From Pelargonium cotyledonis (lineage: Eukaryota > Streptophyta > Magnoliopsida > Geraniales > Geraniaceae), in assembly GCA_036897625.1 (NCBI GenBank), contig JAYMTA010001321.1:1-20631 (forward strand): a DNA stretch of 20,631 nt, in the 5' to 3' direction. Position numbers and translations under genes: made by a program. Below, piece after piece: positions 1 through 8,580 of this stretch. Within the stretch, counting starts at the first letter, position 1. Each line of letters opens with the position of its first letter. The notes under the pieces are model-generated. The model was not told the DNA's origin and searched no databases. It saw only the letters and a program-made list of their open reading frames with translations.

Positions 1-101
1 AGAAAAAATATATATAAACTGATTCTAAAATAAATGACAGTTCAATAGGTGCAAAAGTATTTTAGGCTTAAATTATTATATTAAGACAAATAAAATTTAA
101 C

Positions 102-147
102 ATGAGTAATATGAGCATTAGTTGACTGGTATATCTTTATATCAGTT
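102..147 (+). repeat. Left terminal inverted repeat
   Basis: Pairs with 1577-1622 on the opposite strand, 39/46 identical, no gaps. The inner half is itself quasi-palindromic (an ACTG...CAGT core), but the outer ATGAGTAA end matches only in inverted orientation, so the pairing is not a by-product of the palindrome. Confidence 0.6.
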
Positions 148-170
148 TTTTTTTATTTTTTTTTATTTTA
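146..170 (-). other. Oligo-A tail of a reverse-strand LINE
   Basis: A T-rich run interrupted by single A bases on the plus strand reads as an A-rich tail on the minus strand. It lies just past the C-terminal side of the RNase H remnant, where a LINE 3' end is expected. The nine-base TTATATCAG outside it (137-145) recurs at 1590-1598, but both sites are parts of the inverted repeats, so this is weak evidence for a target duplication. Confidence 0.5.
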
Positions 171-324
171 GGGAACGCCACCTGAGATGGTGGGGGGTTT
201 GGCCAGACCCCTACCTGTTTTATTAGTAAAATAATAAGGTACAATAATGGAGGGGGACGTAAAGAGCCTTACCTCCTCGATAAATGATGAATCTAAACAA
301 TTGCTATATGCCAAAGAAATAAAA

Positions 325-1057
325 TTACACATGCATTTTACCCGGCCTAACAAATTCAGTACCTATGCTATCATTATGAACAATGAAAGAAAATTCATGA
401 GCAAAGTCAGACACAGATGAAGACACAAACTGAGTCGTCAATCCCAAACCTGCAAGCCAGTCAGCCGCTTTATTCGCTTCCCGTAAAACATGTATAATTG
501 GAATGTTTCTCAAAGCAAGGTGACATTTCCGAGCTATATAAATTAAATGCCAAGGAATGGAAACAACACCTTTCACAACCTACACTAAAAGTTTTGAATC
601 AGTTTGAACAAGATTTAAAACAAATCCTCTTGCAACACATAAATTCAAGCCAATACTCAAGGCCATAAATTCGGCGAAATTGTTGGTCCCTGCACCTAAT
701 CGCCAGCTGAAAGCCAGCAAAACCGCCTCTGTATTGTCCCTAAAATCACCACGCGCGGCAGCTTGTCCTCTCCGGCTTGCCCCGTCAATATTGAGACAAC
801 ACTTACCCAATTCCGGATTCCGCCAAACAATATATCGAGGTGGTTTAAAACGCACATGTGGTAAGGAGATGGAGAAAGAACTTAGGAGATTCACTTCAAC
901 AATTGTCGGAACTCTACTAAATTTAAAAAAACGGGAACAAATGAACCAACCATTGGACAATACTAGGAATGATTAAAGAAGCGTGAAACGCTTTACCATC
1001 AAAACGAGCTTCATTCCGAGCTAGCCAAATTTCCCATTCCTTTAGCCAATTTAGCTC
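325..1057 (-). pseudogene. Decayed LINE RNase H domain (RVT_3 type)
   Basis: Read on the minus strand, this is the C-terminal end of a plant LINE ORF2-like protein. It opens near 1057 with a [12 protein letters not shown] segment, the usual linker before RNase H, and the RNase H domain follows. All four acidic positions of the fold can be placed: D in NIDGA (784-786), E in FAEFMAL (670-672), D in QTDSK (598-600), and D in AADWLAG (460-462) after an HVLREANK segment. Two breaks are visible. The frame shifts near a seven-A run at 925-931, and an in-frame TAG lies at 580-582, with the domain resuming in the same frame after it. No reverse transcriptase was found upstream, so only the 3' end is present. 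The RNase H identity is firm; the exact ends are not. Confidence 0.8.
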
Positions 1058-1196
1058 TTAATACAGGATCATTCAAGTCGGGGTTTTTAGTTATTGGGAT
1101 AGGTGAATTCTTATATATCCATCCCCCGAAGGAACTGGACATGATAATTTTTCATCATCTGGCTCGAGCAAGAATCAAAGGAAGGTAAGGAATCCA

Positions 1197-1280
1197 TATG
1201 TTATCCACACATATAGGATAAGAATTCCGGGCAGTTCTATATGTTATCCACACATATATGATAAGAATTCCAGGCAGTTT
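1197..1280. repeat. 42-base tandem duplication
   Basis: Two adjacent copies, 1197-1238 and 1239-1280, each start at TATGTTATCCACACATATA and run through GATAAGAATTCC. They differ at only a few positions, so the duplication is fairly recent relative to the surrounding decay. Confidence 0.85.
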
Positions 1281-1477
1281 TATATAATAAAAAATGGACT
1301 GGATTCCGTTTTCCAGAGACACACTGAATTCTACAAGGAATTCAGTTCTTACAACCCACAACTACTAAATGAAAGAAACCGGTGACGGAAGTGTGGCGAA
1401 GGTTCTGCCATGCAAAATAAAACATTTGCTCCACCGTGTTCGGCACCTGTAAGTGAAGAAATTGAGCCGCCCAATTT

Positions 1478-1530
1478 CACTTATATCCACCAAAGTGAAT
1501 TTGTGAGAGCGGAACGACCCGTCTGAATCC
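1478..1530 (-). repeat. Motif shared with the MITE at 17534-18131
   Basis: On the minus strand this stretch has GGATTC, ACGGGT-like, CCGC-like and CACAAATTCA blocks in the same order and spacing as 17744-17795. This links the right part of the first inverted-repeat element to the MITE family. Confidence 0.55.
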
Positions 1531-1576
1531 ATGATTTTAAATGAGTGTCATCACCTCATTGGCTTAGTTAAGTTGC

Positions 1577-1622
1577 AACTGATATAAAATTATATCAGTC
1601 AACTGATACACATTTTACTCAT
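1577..1622 (-). repeat. Right terminal inverted repeat
   Basis: Partner of 102-147. Its inner part contains a perfect ten-base-arm palindrome (ACTGATATAA, two-base centre, TTATATCAGT). Confidence 0.6.
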
Positions 1623-2297
1623 TTTATATAACAATTATATAAATTAATTGGTAATGTGATGTCAACATCACATAAATGAAAAAAAAAATCACATAAATGA
1701 AGGAAATAGTATCACAAGAAAAGTATAAGTTCGTGGGTTGGACTTCAAGTTGTCATGACAATGGAACAGTGTTGTGTTGTTCCTTCTTTCCCAAACCATA
1801 AAACAGCTCATAATTAGGTATTTGACGCATTGATAATGATGGTTGCTTGATGTTGCTTCTGTGGTCCTATATATTAACTTTAACTTGATACTTATGTATC
1901 ATCATTTTAGTTTTTATACATATGTAGTAGAAGACAAGCAACAATTTGTGGGTCATATTTGAAACGTAAATGAATAGATGTCTAGTTAGTTGGCTATACC
2001 CAAAAAAGATGTACCAAATCAGTTAAAATTGCAATGATAGCAACAAGTATTATTAATTAACAAGAATGAAACAATTGCCTTCTTTGAGTGTGAGTGTTGC
2101 TCATCATCCTTTATTCCATCATCATCTTTCGTTGGATATTCATCTTCTTTGTGCAAGTTGATGTCCATTTGGGTTCATCTATTTTGTAAAAAGAATACAA
2201 TAATGAAGTCATTTTAATTTCATAAAGAAGTGACCGAGTGGTTTGAGTTTTGAGTAACCCAATTGAGTCACTTAATGGACTTGGGTGACTCCGGTCA
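1623..2297. other. Unassigned AT-rich stretch
   Basis: No coding or element signature recognised. A perfect eight-base-arm inverted repeat (TGTGATGT CA ACATCACA) lies at 1655-1672, and the following CACATAAATGAA phrase is repeated at 1669-1680 and 1690-1701. Confidence 0.5.
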
Positions 2298-2513
2298 GAG
2301 TCAACCAAATAGATTCAGGCAACTCGACCGAGTCACGGAGTGAATTCAACTTACTCGGTAGGTGGACTCAGTCAAATCTATCAAATTACAAGGCGGGCTA
2401 GTTCCTGAGTCACCAGATAGATCCAGACAACTCGTCCAAGTAATCGAGTGAATTCATCTTACTCGGTGGGTGGACTCAGTCAAATCTACCAAATCACTAG
2501 GTGGACTAATTCT
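2298..2513. repeat. 108-base GAGTC-rich tandem duplication
   Basis: Copies at about 2298-2405 and 2406-2513 share CAACTCG, GAGTGAATTCA, TTACTCGGT and GGTGGACTCAGTCAAATCTA in the same order. The offset is 108 bases, measured from GATTCAGG at 2312 to GATCCAGA at 2420. Both copies, and the sequence from about 2228, are dense in GAGTC/GACTC, which pair with each other and could fold. Confidence 0.8.
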
Positions 2514-2777
2514 CCCTTATGCAATACCATTTATTTCAAATATCACACAACACTGATGTCGGTTCCCGCCTTCCTCCAACTTGAGTGTATCGTGTCAGCA
2601 AGCACACATAACATTTCCTACACCATGCCACTCACGATCACGATCCACAAAAGGCCGTATCTTGCTTATAGTTTGGTCTATTTATGTTAGACTTGGCCTA
2701 ATTGGGTTCAATTCGATTTATTATAACCAATATCAGTCCCAAAGTGTCACCCTATTTAATTTCCATTAAAAATATGA
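2514..2777. other. Unassigned stretch before the LINE
   Basis: No feature recognised. The 5' end of the LINE may lie here, but no boundary or target duplication could be fixed. Confidence 0.4.
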
Positions 2778-4079
2778 ATGGAGCATCGAAACCTACCCTC
2801 ACTGCCAAATCCAACCCACCGGCGAAACCCTGCCCACCGACAACCAACCACTAACCACAGACAACAACTGCCATTACCCTCCTCCCTTTTACTCGATCTA
2901 CCCCTTTTCGTAAGAAATCTACCATCCAACATGACCCGCATGTGGCTAATCAATATCTTCGGCAGACACACCCACATCATCGACTATTCAGTCCTAAATA
3001 AACTGAATGTTGGAGGAAGAAAGTTTTGTTTTGTTGAGATACTCAACCCCTAGGAGGTTCAAGGACTCATCCACTTCATTGATAAAATGCATCTCCTAGA
3101 GGATAGAATCATTGTCTCTGTGGCGTAGCAACCATGGAAAAGCAAGAGTGGCACCAAGAACTCTGATCCTGCAAAAGCCTCCACGTCGACCTCTGCCCCG
3201 GCCCCAAACAATCCCTAACGAATAAACCCTCGCCAACCACCATTTCCCAAAATAGAAGCAGAAGCAAGATTTTGAGCCCATGCAGTGATGGGTTCCTTCC
3301 ATACATCTCCTATTGTGATATCGTTGGTGGCTCAAATCATGTCGAACCCCAATGCCCACATATTCCAGCCCATAATCTCCTCAAGAAGATACAGTGGTGT
3401 GTACTAGCAATAGCCAGAGATAACAACTCCAAAGATCACTACCAGACCATGTTCCTCTCAGAAGGAGTTTTGGATGTTTCGATACACACACTTGAAAATA
3501 CAAATTGTTCCCGCTATCTTTCCTGGGACAAGGACATGTTTTCTGCCATTGAAGACACGTTGGATCTGGTTCGACTAGTGGTTCTATGTGATCAGAGAAT
3601 GTACACCCATCAAGCGCATGGGTGAGATTTTGTTGGCTCTCTATCATCGGATTTCCAATACATGTTTGGGCTCCAAAACATTTGAGAATATCTCTAAGTA
3701 CTTTGATGACTTAATCATAATCAACCCCTCATTTTTCGATGGCTCACATCTCGACTTAGCCCAGATTCTTGTTCATACCAACGCTCTCCACATCATTTCT
3801 AAGTTGGTGAGGGTGAGATTGTTGCTCTATAATCTGAAGGTCACCAAAAGTTCGGCGACCAAAATGCCTTACTTCTCAGCAACAACTCTTATCATTCCTC
3901 CCAAACCACCACTCATATCCAATGACAAGACGACTTCCGAAAATTTAAACCCTAATTTACACCATCTAGATGATACGACCCCCTCGCCCTGCCAAGACCA
4001 AAACCCCAAATTCCAACGCAATCAAGTCAAAACGAAGAGTCAAAAAGCGTGTTTAATAATGATGAGTTATTGGAATTAA
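2778..4079 (+). pseudogene. LINE ORF1 remnant with RRM-like domain
   Basis: Read forward, this resembles the ORF1 nucleic-acid-binding protein of plant L1-type LINEs. An N-terminal RRM-like segment has an RNP2-like LFVRNLP (about 2901-2921) and an RNP1-like GRKFCFVEI (about 3015-3041). A proline/serine-rich linker follows. The C-terminal part reads LSEGVLDVSIHTLENTN, then WFYVIRECTP, then IINPSFFDGSHLDLAQILVH and ISKLVRVRL, the layout seen in plant retroelement ORF1 C-terminal domains. In-frame stops lie at 3051, 3126, 3216, 3273, 3405 and 3411. The best reading moves to another frame for about 3412-3570 and returns before 3588, so frameshifts are present too. The protein would bind element RNA. 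The start codon is uncertain. Confidence 0.7.
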
Positions 4080-4603
4080 ATGTGAACGCTCATTCCATTT
4101 ATTCTTATGGCATCGACAAACACTCTAAATAGGACAATAATGAGGCATCGCAAATCATGCCCATCTTTTTGGGATCCACCATATTTGGAACCCTACTTCC
4201 TCATACAACTACCATATCACATCCATGCAACCTACCAAAAACCCACGTGCTCCATAAAAATCCTAAAAAGGCATCCAATCTCCATTCCAAAGTGTTACAT
4301 CAACAAAAAACACATCTTCTTTCCCAACACATATGACATTCGAATCTACAGTTAATGCAAATAACTAAGGGGCGAAGGTTTGTGGACCAGAGGAAGAAGT
4401 GATACAGAAACTACATTACTTGGTAGTTGATCAACCTAAACCTAATTATCCTTGAACTAGCAGCCTAAGAGGAATGATTCTCCTCTGCTGAAATATTTGA
4501 GATTCCTCCTCATATCACAAGAAAAGAAACCTCAAATCACTCATCTAGAATATAAAACCACATATTGTGTTGATACAAGAAATACGAAAATGTAGGCACT
4601 TAT
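4080..4603 (+). other. LINE interval between ORF1 and endonuclease
   Basis: This should hold the ORF1 tail, the intergenic spacer and the N-terminus of ORF2. The frame of the downstream endonuclease has many stops here, and no endonuclease N-terminal motif could be recognised. Confidence 0.4.
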
Positions 4604-4930
4604 CCTTTTATTTGTGTTATCTAGGCAGCAAACTCGATGAAGTACACGTTCTCTCCTTTGACTGGTAGATCTGGTGACCTTCTTTGTACTTGGGACGCAT
4701 CATAATTTACTAAAATCCCAACGACAATTGATAAGAATTTTGTTGCTATCAACAAAGACTGATCTATCTTCCCAATAAACGGCCTCCTGATAAATGTGTA
4801 TGCACCTCTCATCGAACAAGATAAGGTGGTTCTCTTGAATAAATTGTACTCACTGATAATAAACTCGGGAACGCCATCATTTCTAGTTGGGGATTTCAAC
4901 TCGTTTTGCTGCATATCCAAAAAATCAAGC
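4604..4930 (+). pseudogene. LINE ORF2 endonuclease domain fragment
   Basis: In one forward frame the sequence reads KYTFSPLTGRSGDLLCTWDA, then TTIDKNFVAINKD, then GLLINVYAPLIEQDK, then LVGDFNS. This is the order of conserved blocks in the apurinic-type endonuclease at the start of plant LINE ORF2; GDFN (4889-4900) is the metal-site motif and NVYAP the strand before it. In-frame stops at 4622, 4703 and 4760 break it. This enzyme nicks target DNA to prime reverse transcription. After GDFNS the frame loses resemblance, and neither the C-terminal endonuclease motif nor any reverse transcriptase follows, so ORF2 is internally deleted or replaced. The longer minus-strand reading here is the shadow of this domain. 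Confidence 0.75.
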
Positions 4931-5239
4931 TCGCATTTTAACTCACTTGTTTCTTGGTTGTAACTGGGTAGCCCATGTTTAGACCCTCATCTTTACATGG
5001 TGGCAGGTTCTCACTGCTTTCCAATAAATTGTTTTCAACTTCTTCAACAATGGCCATCGTGCCTTGCATGACCAAAGAAAGCTCAGAAGGTTTGGTTGGC
5101 TCGTTGCCCGACAACCCTATGGTTTTTGAGAATAACAAGAACTAACTTGTCTTTCAAGATCTCTTCAAAGCGAATCTTCAAACCATCCACAAAATCAAGA
5201 GTTACAGTTTTACACTCATTAATTGCTCTTCCGCCACAC
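4931..5239. other. Unidentified segment between endonuclease and LINE tail
   Basis: A full LINE would have several kilobases of reverse transcriptase here. Instead there are about 300 bases with fairly open frames on both strands, none of which I recognise. It may be residual 3' ORF2 or foreign filler. Confidence 0.35.
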
Positions 5240-5388
5240 CCATTTTGCTCATTTGAAGAATGGTGTTCGCACCCAGTATATGCTTTTATGTAATTTGAAT
5301 CTTTATTTTTATTTGGCCTATTTTGTACTTTTTCTCGTCCTTTTAGGTTTAGTAAAATGTACCACTTACTTATCAAAAAGAAAAAAAA
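5240..5388 (+). other. LINE 3' untranslated end with oligo-A tail
   Basis: A T-rich run with TTTTGTACTTTTTCTCGTCC leads to ACTTACTTATC and an A-rich tail (5375-5388). This arrangement is typical of plant LINE 3' ends and has the same orientation as the upstream ORF1 and endonuclease remnants. No target duplication was found. Confidence 0.55.
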
Positions 5389-5867
5389 TCACTCTAACTT
5401 TGAGAACTCAATTATGATGGTCATGATAACCCCCCCTACTATTTGCTGGCCCAACACTTCAACAAAACTCGACATGAGAAAATATCACACCCTTTTACCC
5501 ATTAATCTAGACTCTTCACGCCTTTTTTCTTAAGCCTCCCCAATGAGACCTCCATACTTACACCACCATATGACATTCTTTAGACCTCCTTATGGGAATT
5601 ACATATTTACACCCCAAAGAGACTCTTTAGTCTTTTCTTATGGGACCTTCATATTTTATGAGAACACTTCATTTCATAGCCCTTCCCTTGCACCAGCTGA
5701 TATGGGATTCTTTTTAGAGCGGACATGGGAGACTTTTGCAAGCTTTGGTTTTTCTTTTCGAACATTCTATGCATGAAAATATGTGTAAGATAAAACTCCA
5801 TGCAGACCACCAAGCATACCAGATCTGCATTCTTTCCCAGTAGTGCATTTATTTAACTTTGTTTCCT
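5389..5867. other. Unassigned stretch left of the LTR element
   Basis: No coding or repeat signature recognised. Related CCTCCATA, TTATGGGA and CTTTAG phrases recur loosely between 5535 and 5660, without a clear period. Confidence 0.4.
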
Positions 5868-6093
5868 GATGTAAGACCCCTAGACGAGACTAATTAATCC
5901 AAAGAACAATTAACTCACTTTAGGCGGAAATGGCTCCTCAATGATCTTGAAGTCATTCCTCGAAACTAGAACCAACTCAAACATTCATCATCCTCTTCAT
6001 TAGATTTATCAACAAGTGATATAGAGATATTAAATATAGAATAAGACTTTTCTACAAATCCACTCTAGCAAGAATCTTGAAAAATAATGCTCA
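5868..6093 (-). other. Left LTR terminus without match in the right LTR
   Basis: Begins TGATGT, as the right LTR does at 11738, and is of similar length to the corresponding right segment (11738-11942), but the two are not recognisably alike. It may be a replaced or diverged LTR terminus, or unrelated flanking DNA. Confidence 0.35.
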
Positions 6094-6285
6094 TTTGAGA
6101 GAAACACACCATAGGAACGAAGGCCTGGGGTGGTGTTACTAGGACTCCATGTCAGGCGTGAGAGTAAGTCCTTGTATGGTAGACACGAATGTTCTCAAAG
6201 CTCTTTTAGAGAGAGAAGTAAATATGGAAAATGAAGTGAGATTGTGATGTGTGGATCAAGATTCCTTTTCCTTTGCGGGAGGGGG

Positions 6286-6293
6286 TATTTAAA
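6286..6293 (-). promoter_or_regulatory. Candidate LTR TATA box
   Basis: TTTAAATA on the minus strand, followed by a C-run (CCCCCTCCC), a setting common in plant LTR promoters. The equivalent site in the right LTR (12154-12161) reads TAGAAATA, so the 5' LTR promoter looks damaged. Confidence 0.4.
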
Positions 6294-6500
6294 GGCTTCT
6301 TACCACCTTGCGCCACATGTCATGACGTGATTGGTTGATGAAGATGTGAGGCCCATCAAGGCCACTTTTACTTTTCAAGCCCAAATGGCCACCTAGCCCA
6401 CTGTCCACTTTTAGCCCACTTGTGGTATTGGGCTCTTTCTTTTCTTTGAACGTATTTCTCTTGTGTTTCGAAGAGGTGGGCGTGTCCTGTAAGCCTCTTG

Positions 6501-6738
6501 GGTGATGAATGGACTTACCAAGACCCTTTGCGAGCTAGTGTCTCGCAAGACATAGTCATTGGCGCTAGGGAGTGTTGATTATGCTCTACCTAAAGGCTTG
6601 TGCTTCACCTAGAGGTTTGAGTGATGTGAGGGATCGCGAACACCCTTTATGAGCTAGTGCCTCACAATATATAGTCGTGAGTATAAGGGAGTGATGAGGT
6701 TGTGAGAGCTTTTTGGGGATGTCTCAAGGGTGTTAACG
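6501..6738. repeat. 119-base tandem duplication inside the LTR
   Basis: ACCCTTTGCGAGCTAGTG at 6523 recurs as ACCCTTTATGAGCTAGTG at 6642, with GTGATGA before and GGGAGTGATGA-like sequence after. The right LTR has the same arrangement with the same period (ACCCTTT at 12392 and 12511), so the duplication is older than this insertion. Confidence 0.75.
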
Positions 6739-6911
6739 TTTAGGCAAGGTTGAAGTCTTGTTTCAACCTTATAGAAGTGTATAGAGTTGTGGAATATCAA
6801 CTAGAGTCAAAGGGGGTTGGCTGTTGAGCGCCAGGTTATGAAACATACTAGTTCAGGCTGGGACAGAAAGATGTCGTGGTAATAGAGCTTGATTACACGA
6901 CAATAGAGAGT

Positions 6912-6925
6912 GATGTCGCGACATC
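6912..6925. repeat. Perfect 14-base palindrome in the LTR
   Basis: GATGTCGCGACATC. A second palindrome with the same 12-base core lies at 7175-7188. The right-LTR counterpart (12776-12789) has lost perfect symmetry. Confidence 0.7.
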
Positions 6926-7174
6926 CATGCTTAATGCCATGGTATTCAAGGTGCAAGCAAATTTTTCTGTACGTGAGATGGTATCTATGTCCGTACAAGT
7001 GAGGTCTTTGTGTCCGTACATGAGAGGGTCATGGATGCCGTGACATGAGAGGCTTTTTGTGATTTTTTGTCTGTAGTAACGACAGGGTCCCGTCCGTACG
7101 CGAGAGGGTTGGATTTCGTGGCATTGACGCAAGATGACGCGTCAATTGAGAAAGATGCCACGATCTCCATGCCT

Positions 7175-7188
7175 AATGTCGCGACATT
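7175..7188. repeat. Second perfect 14-base palindrome in the LTR
   Basis: AATGTCGCGACATT shares ATGTCGCGACAT with 6913-6924. The right-LTR copy at 13039-13052 reads AATGTTGCGACATT, a C-to-T change at a CpG. Confidence 0.7.
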
Positions 7189-7599
7189 GAGGAGTGTTGC
7201 CTCCCAAGACTTTGTTTCAAAGTTTATATTGAGGTGTCTTGACTCTTTGTTGTACTTGATCTCTCTAAGGCTTATCTAGGTTATCTTTAAGTGGCGTGTA
7301 TCCTCCCTGGGGCCTTGTGAAGTCCATGGAACTCTTTGAGGCACCTTCCCTATCTTGATTTGTCTGGGTGAGAGGTCTTGTTAAGGTGTCTCTACTCAAG
7401 TGAACCATTCAAGCCTCTCCATGGGTTAAGGTGTGTCTTGGAGGCTATATTCAAGCTTAATAGGGGTGTGACCTGATTTGGGCTTAGCCTAGAATTTGAT
7501 TCCTTGGACCCGGGTTGGGTGACCCAGGCGGTATTGACTTGCAATGTGTCACATTGTGATTCATTATGAGACTTGTGATTTTTTGGGTAGCATTAGTTG

Positions 7600-7612
7600 C
7601 CCCCTACTTTTA
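7600..7612 (-). other. Candidate polypurine tract
   Basis: The minus strand reads AAAGTAGGGGG just before the proposed start of the 3' LTR (TGCTACCC, 7592 downward). A purine tract here primes plus-strand synthesis. A gap of seven bases (CAACTAA) separates it from the LTR, somewhat more than usual. Confidence 0.5.
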
Positions 7613-7690
7613 GCTACTCTTATTTATCAATGTCGCGTTGGAGTAAGGTCATGGTCTTGTGTTGGTTTTTCTTCGTCGGACCTTCTATAG

Positions 7691-7850
7691 GAGTTTGCTG
7701 AGGGATTTTGGGATTTGTTGTCTTCAATCTTTTAAGGGGGTTTGCTGAGGGTACTTGGGACTTGTTTTCTACAATATTCCAAGGGGGCTCGCTAAGGACC
7801 CTTGGGACTTGTTGTCTACAATCTTCTAAGGGGGTTCGTAGAGGGCCCTT
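7691..7850. repeat. 47-base tandem repeat, about three copies
   Basis: GGGATTTGTTG, GGGACTTGTTT and GGGACTTGTTG start at 7710, 7757 and 7804, each followed by TCTTCAAT- or TCTACAAT-like sequence, then AAGGGGG and a GCTGAGG or GCTAAGG block. A partial copy precedes at 7691. It lies in the untranslated 3' part of the LTR element. Confidence 0.8.
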
Positions 7851-8580
7851 CAATTTTTTCCATGGGTATGACTTAGTCTTGGTTAGAGGCTCTCTTGGGG
7901 AAGCCTTGGTGAGGCTATGACAAAAGTCTAGATGAAACTTTACTAAGGTGAGCCTTAGGGAGCTGGTTACTCCAAATATTTGTTCACTAAAACAAATTTT
8001 GAGTTTTTACTCTTGAGGTGAGCCTGCTTGCATAAGGTGACACGAGGTTGTTGGAGGAGAATGGAGTGACTCGCTGGAGCAATGAGAGAATTGGTCTGTG
8101 ATTGACCAACAATGGCTTGCGGGGACGAGGAGATGAAAGGTTATGGAGATGACCAACTGTGGCTTGTTGGGGCGAGGAGAGGTTTGAAGGGCATTCTTTA
8201 GGACATAAAAACTTTAAAGAATTTCTCTTGGTTTGATCTCATGTTTCAATGATTAGAATTTTTTTAGAGTTTCCTTCAATCAATAATGGGGTCGACCCAT
8301 GCTGTCAACGCATGATGGTCTACCCTTCAACGGTGGAAAGTAGTCAAGTGTGTTACCATGCCCCCCAGGTATGTTGAGGTTATTCATTGATTGATGGATC
8401 AGTCTCTATGGATAACAACCCTTGAGGTGAATTCTAGCATGAGAGACTTGTCTTTCTCTAGAGACAGGTATCTAGCATGTGATGTGTCGTCTATCAACCA
8501 TGGTTGACGTGAGATGTGTTGCGTGCTATGTTTAGCATGAGTTGTTTTGCATGACATCTTGATCCATTAGAGGATTACTT
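7851..8580 (-). other. Non-coding 3' region of the LTR element
   Basis: No coding motif recognised. It contains a further duplication: GACCAACAATGGCTTG at 8104 and GACCAACTGTGGCTTG at 8151, again 47 bases apart, each followed by GGGGNCGAGGAGA. Confidence 0.5.

Larger units (their letters stand above)
102..1622. mobile_element. TIR-flanked element carrying a LINE RNase H fragment
   Basis: The interval is bounded by inverted repeats at 102-147 and 1577-1622 that align over 46 bases without gaps, 39 of 46 identical. Inside are a reverse-strand RNase H pseudogene with a terminal oligo-A run, a 42-base tandem duplication, and a motif shared with the MITE at 17534-18131. Terminal repeats of this length suit a Mutator-like or other DNA transposon. 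No transposase was recognised, so it would be non-autonomous. The ten bases outside each end (92-101 and 1623-1632) agree at six positions only, so no convincing target duplication is visible. Two readings remain: a transposon that captured a LINE fragment, or a MITE in which a LINE inserted. Confidence 0.5.
6094..7592 (-). repeat. 3' LTR (left copy)
   Basis: Matches 11943-13228 in direct orientation up to about 7372. Clear anchors are GGAACGAAGGC, CAGGCGTGAGAGTAAGTC, TTGTATGGTAGACACGA, CAAGACTTTGTTTCAA and GGAACTCTTTGAGGCA. The last 220 bases (7373-7592) have no counterpart on the right, where the copy is truncated. Read on the minus strand the LTR would start TGCTACCC at 7592, next to a purine tract. 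It contains a 119-base tandem duplication, two perfect 14-base palindromes, repeated GTCCGTAC-GAGAGGG phrases, and a TATA-like box. Confidence 0.75.

Noticed and set aside
4621..5376. Minus-strand open frames of 99, 66 and 97 codons
   Set aside because: The first lies opposite the forward endonuclease remnant, whose conserved blocks are clear. The others have no recognised family and lie within the same forward LINE.
2486..5396. AAATCACT near 2490 and after the LINE A-tail as a target duplication
   Set aside because: Only eight bases, low complexity, and the upstream site lies inside the 108-base tandem duplication far from the LINE start.
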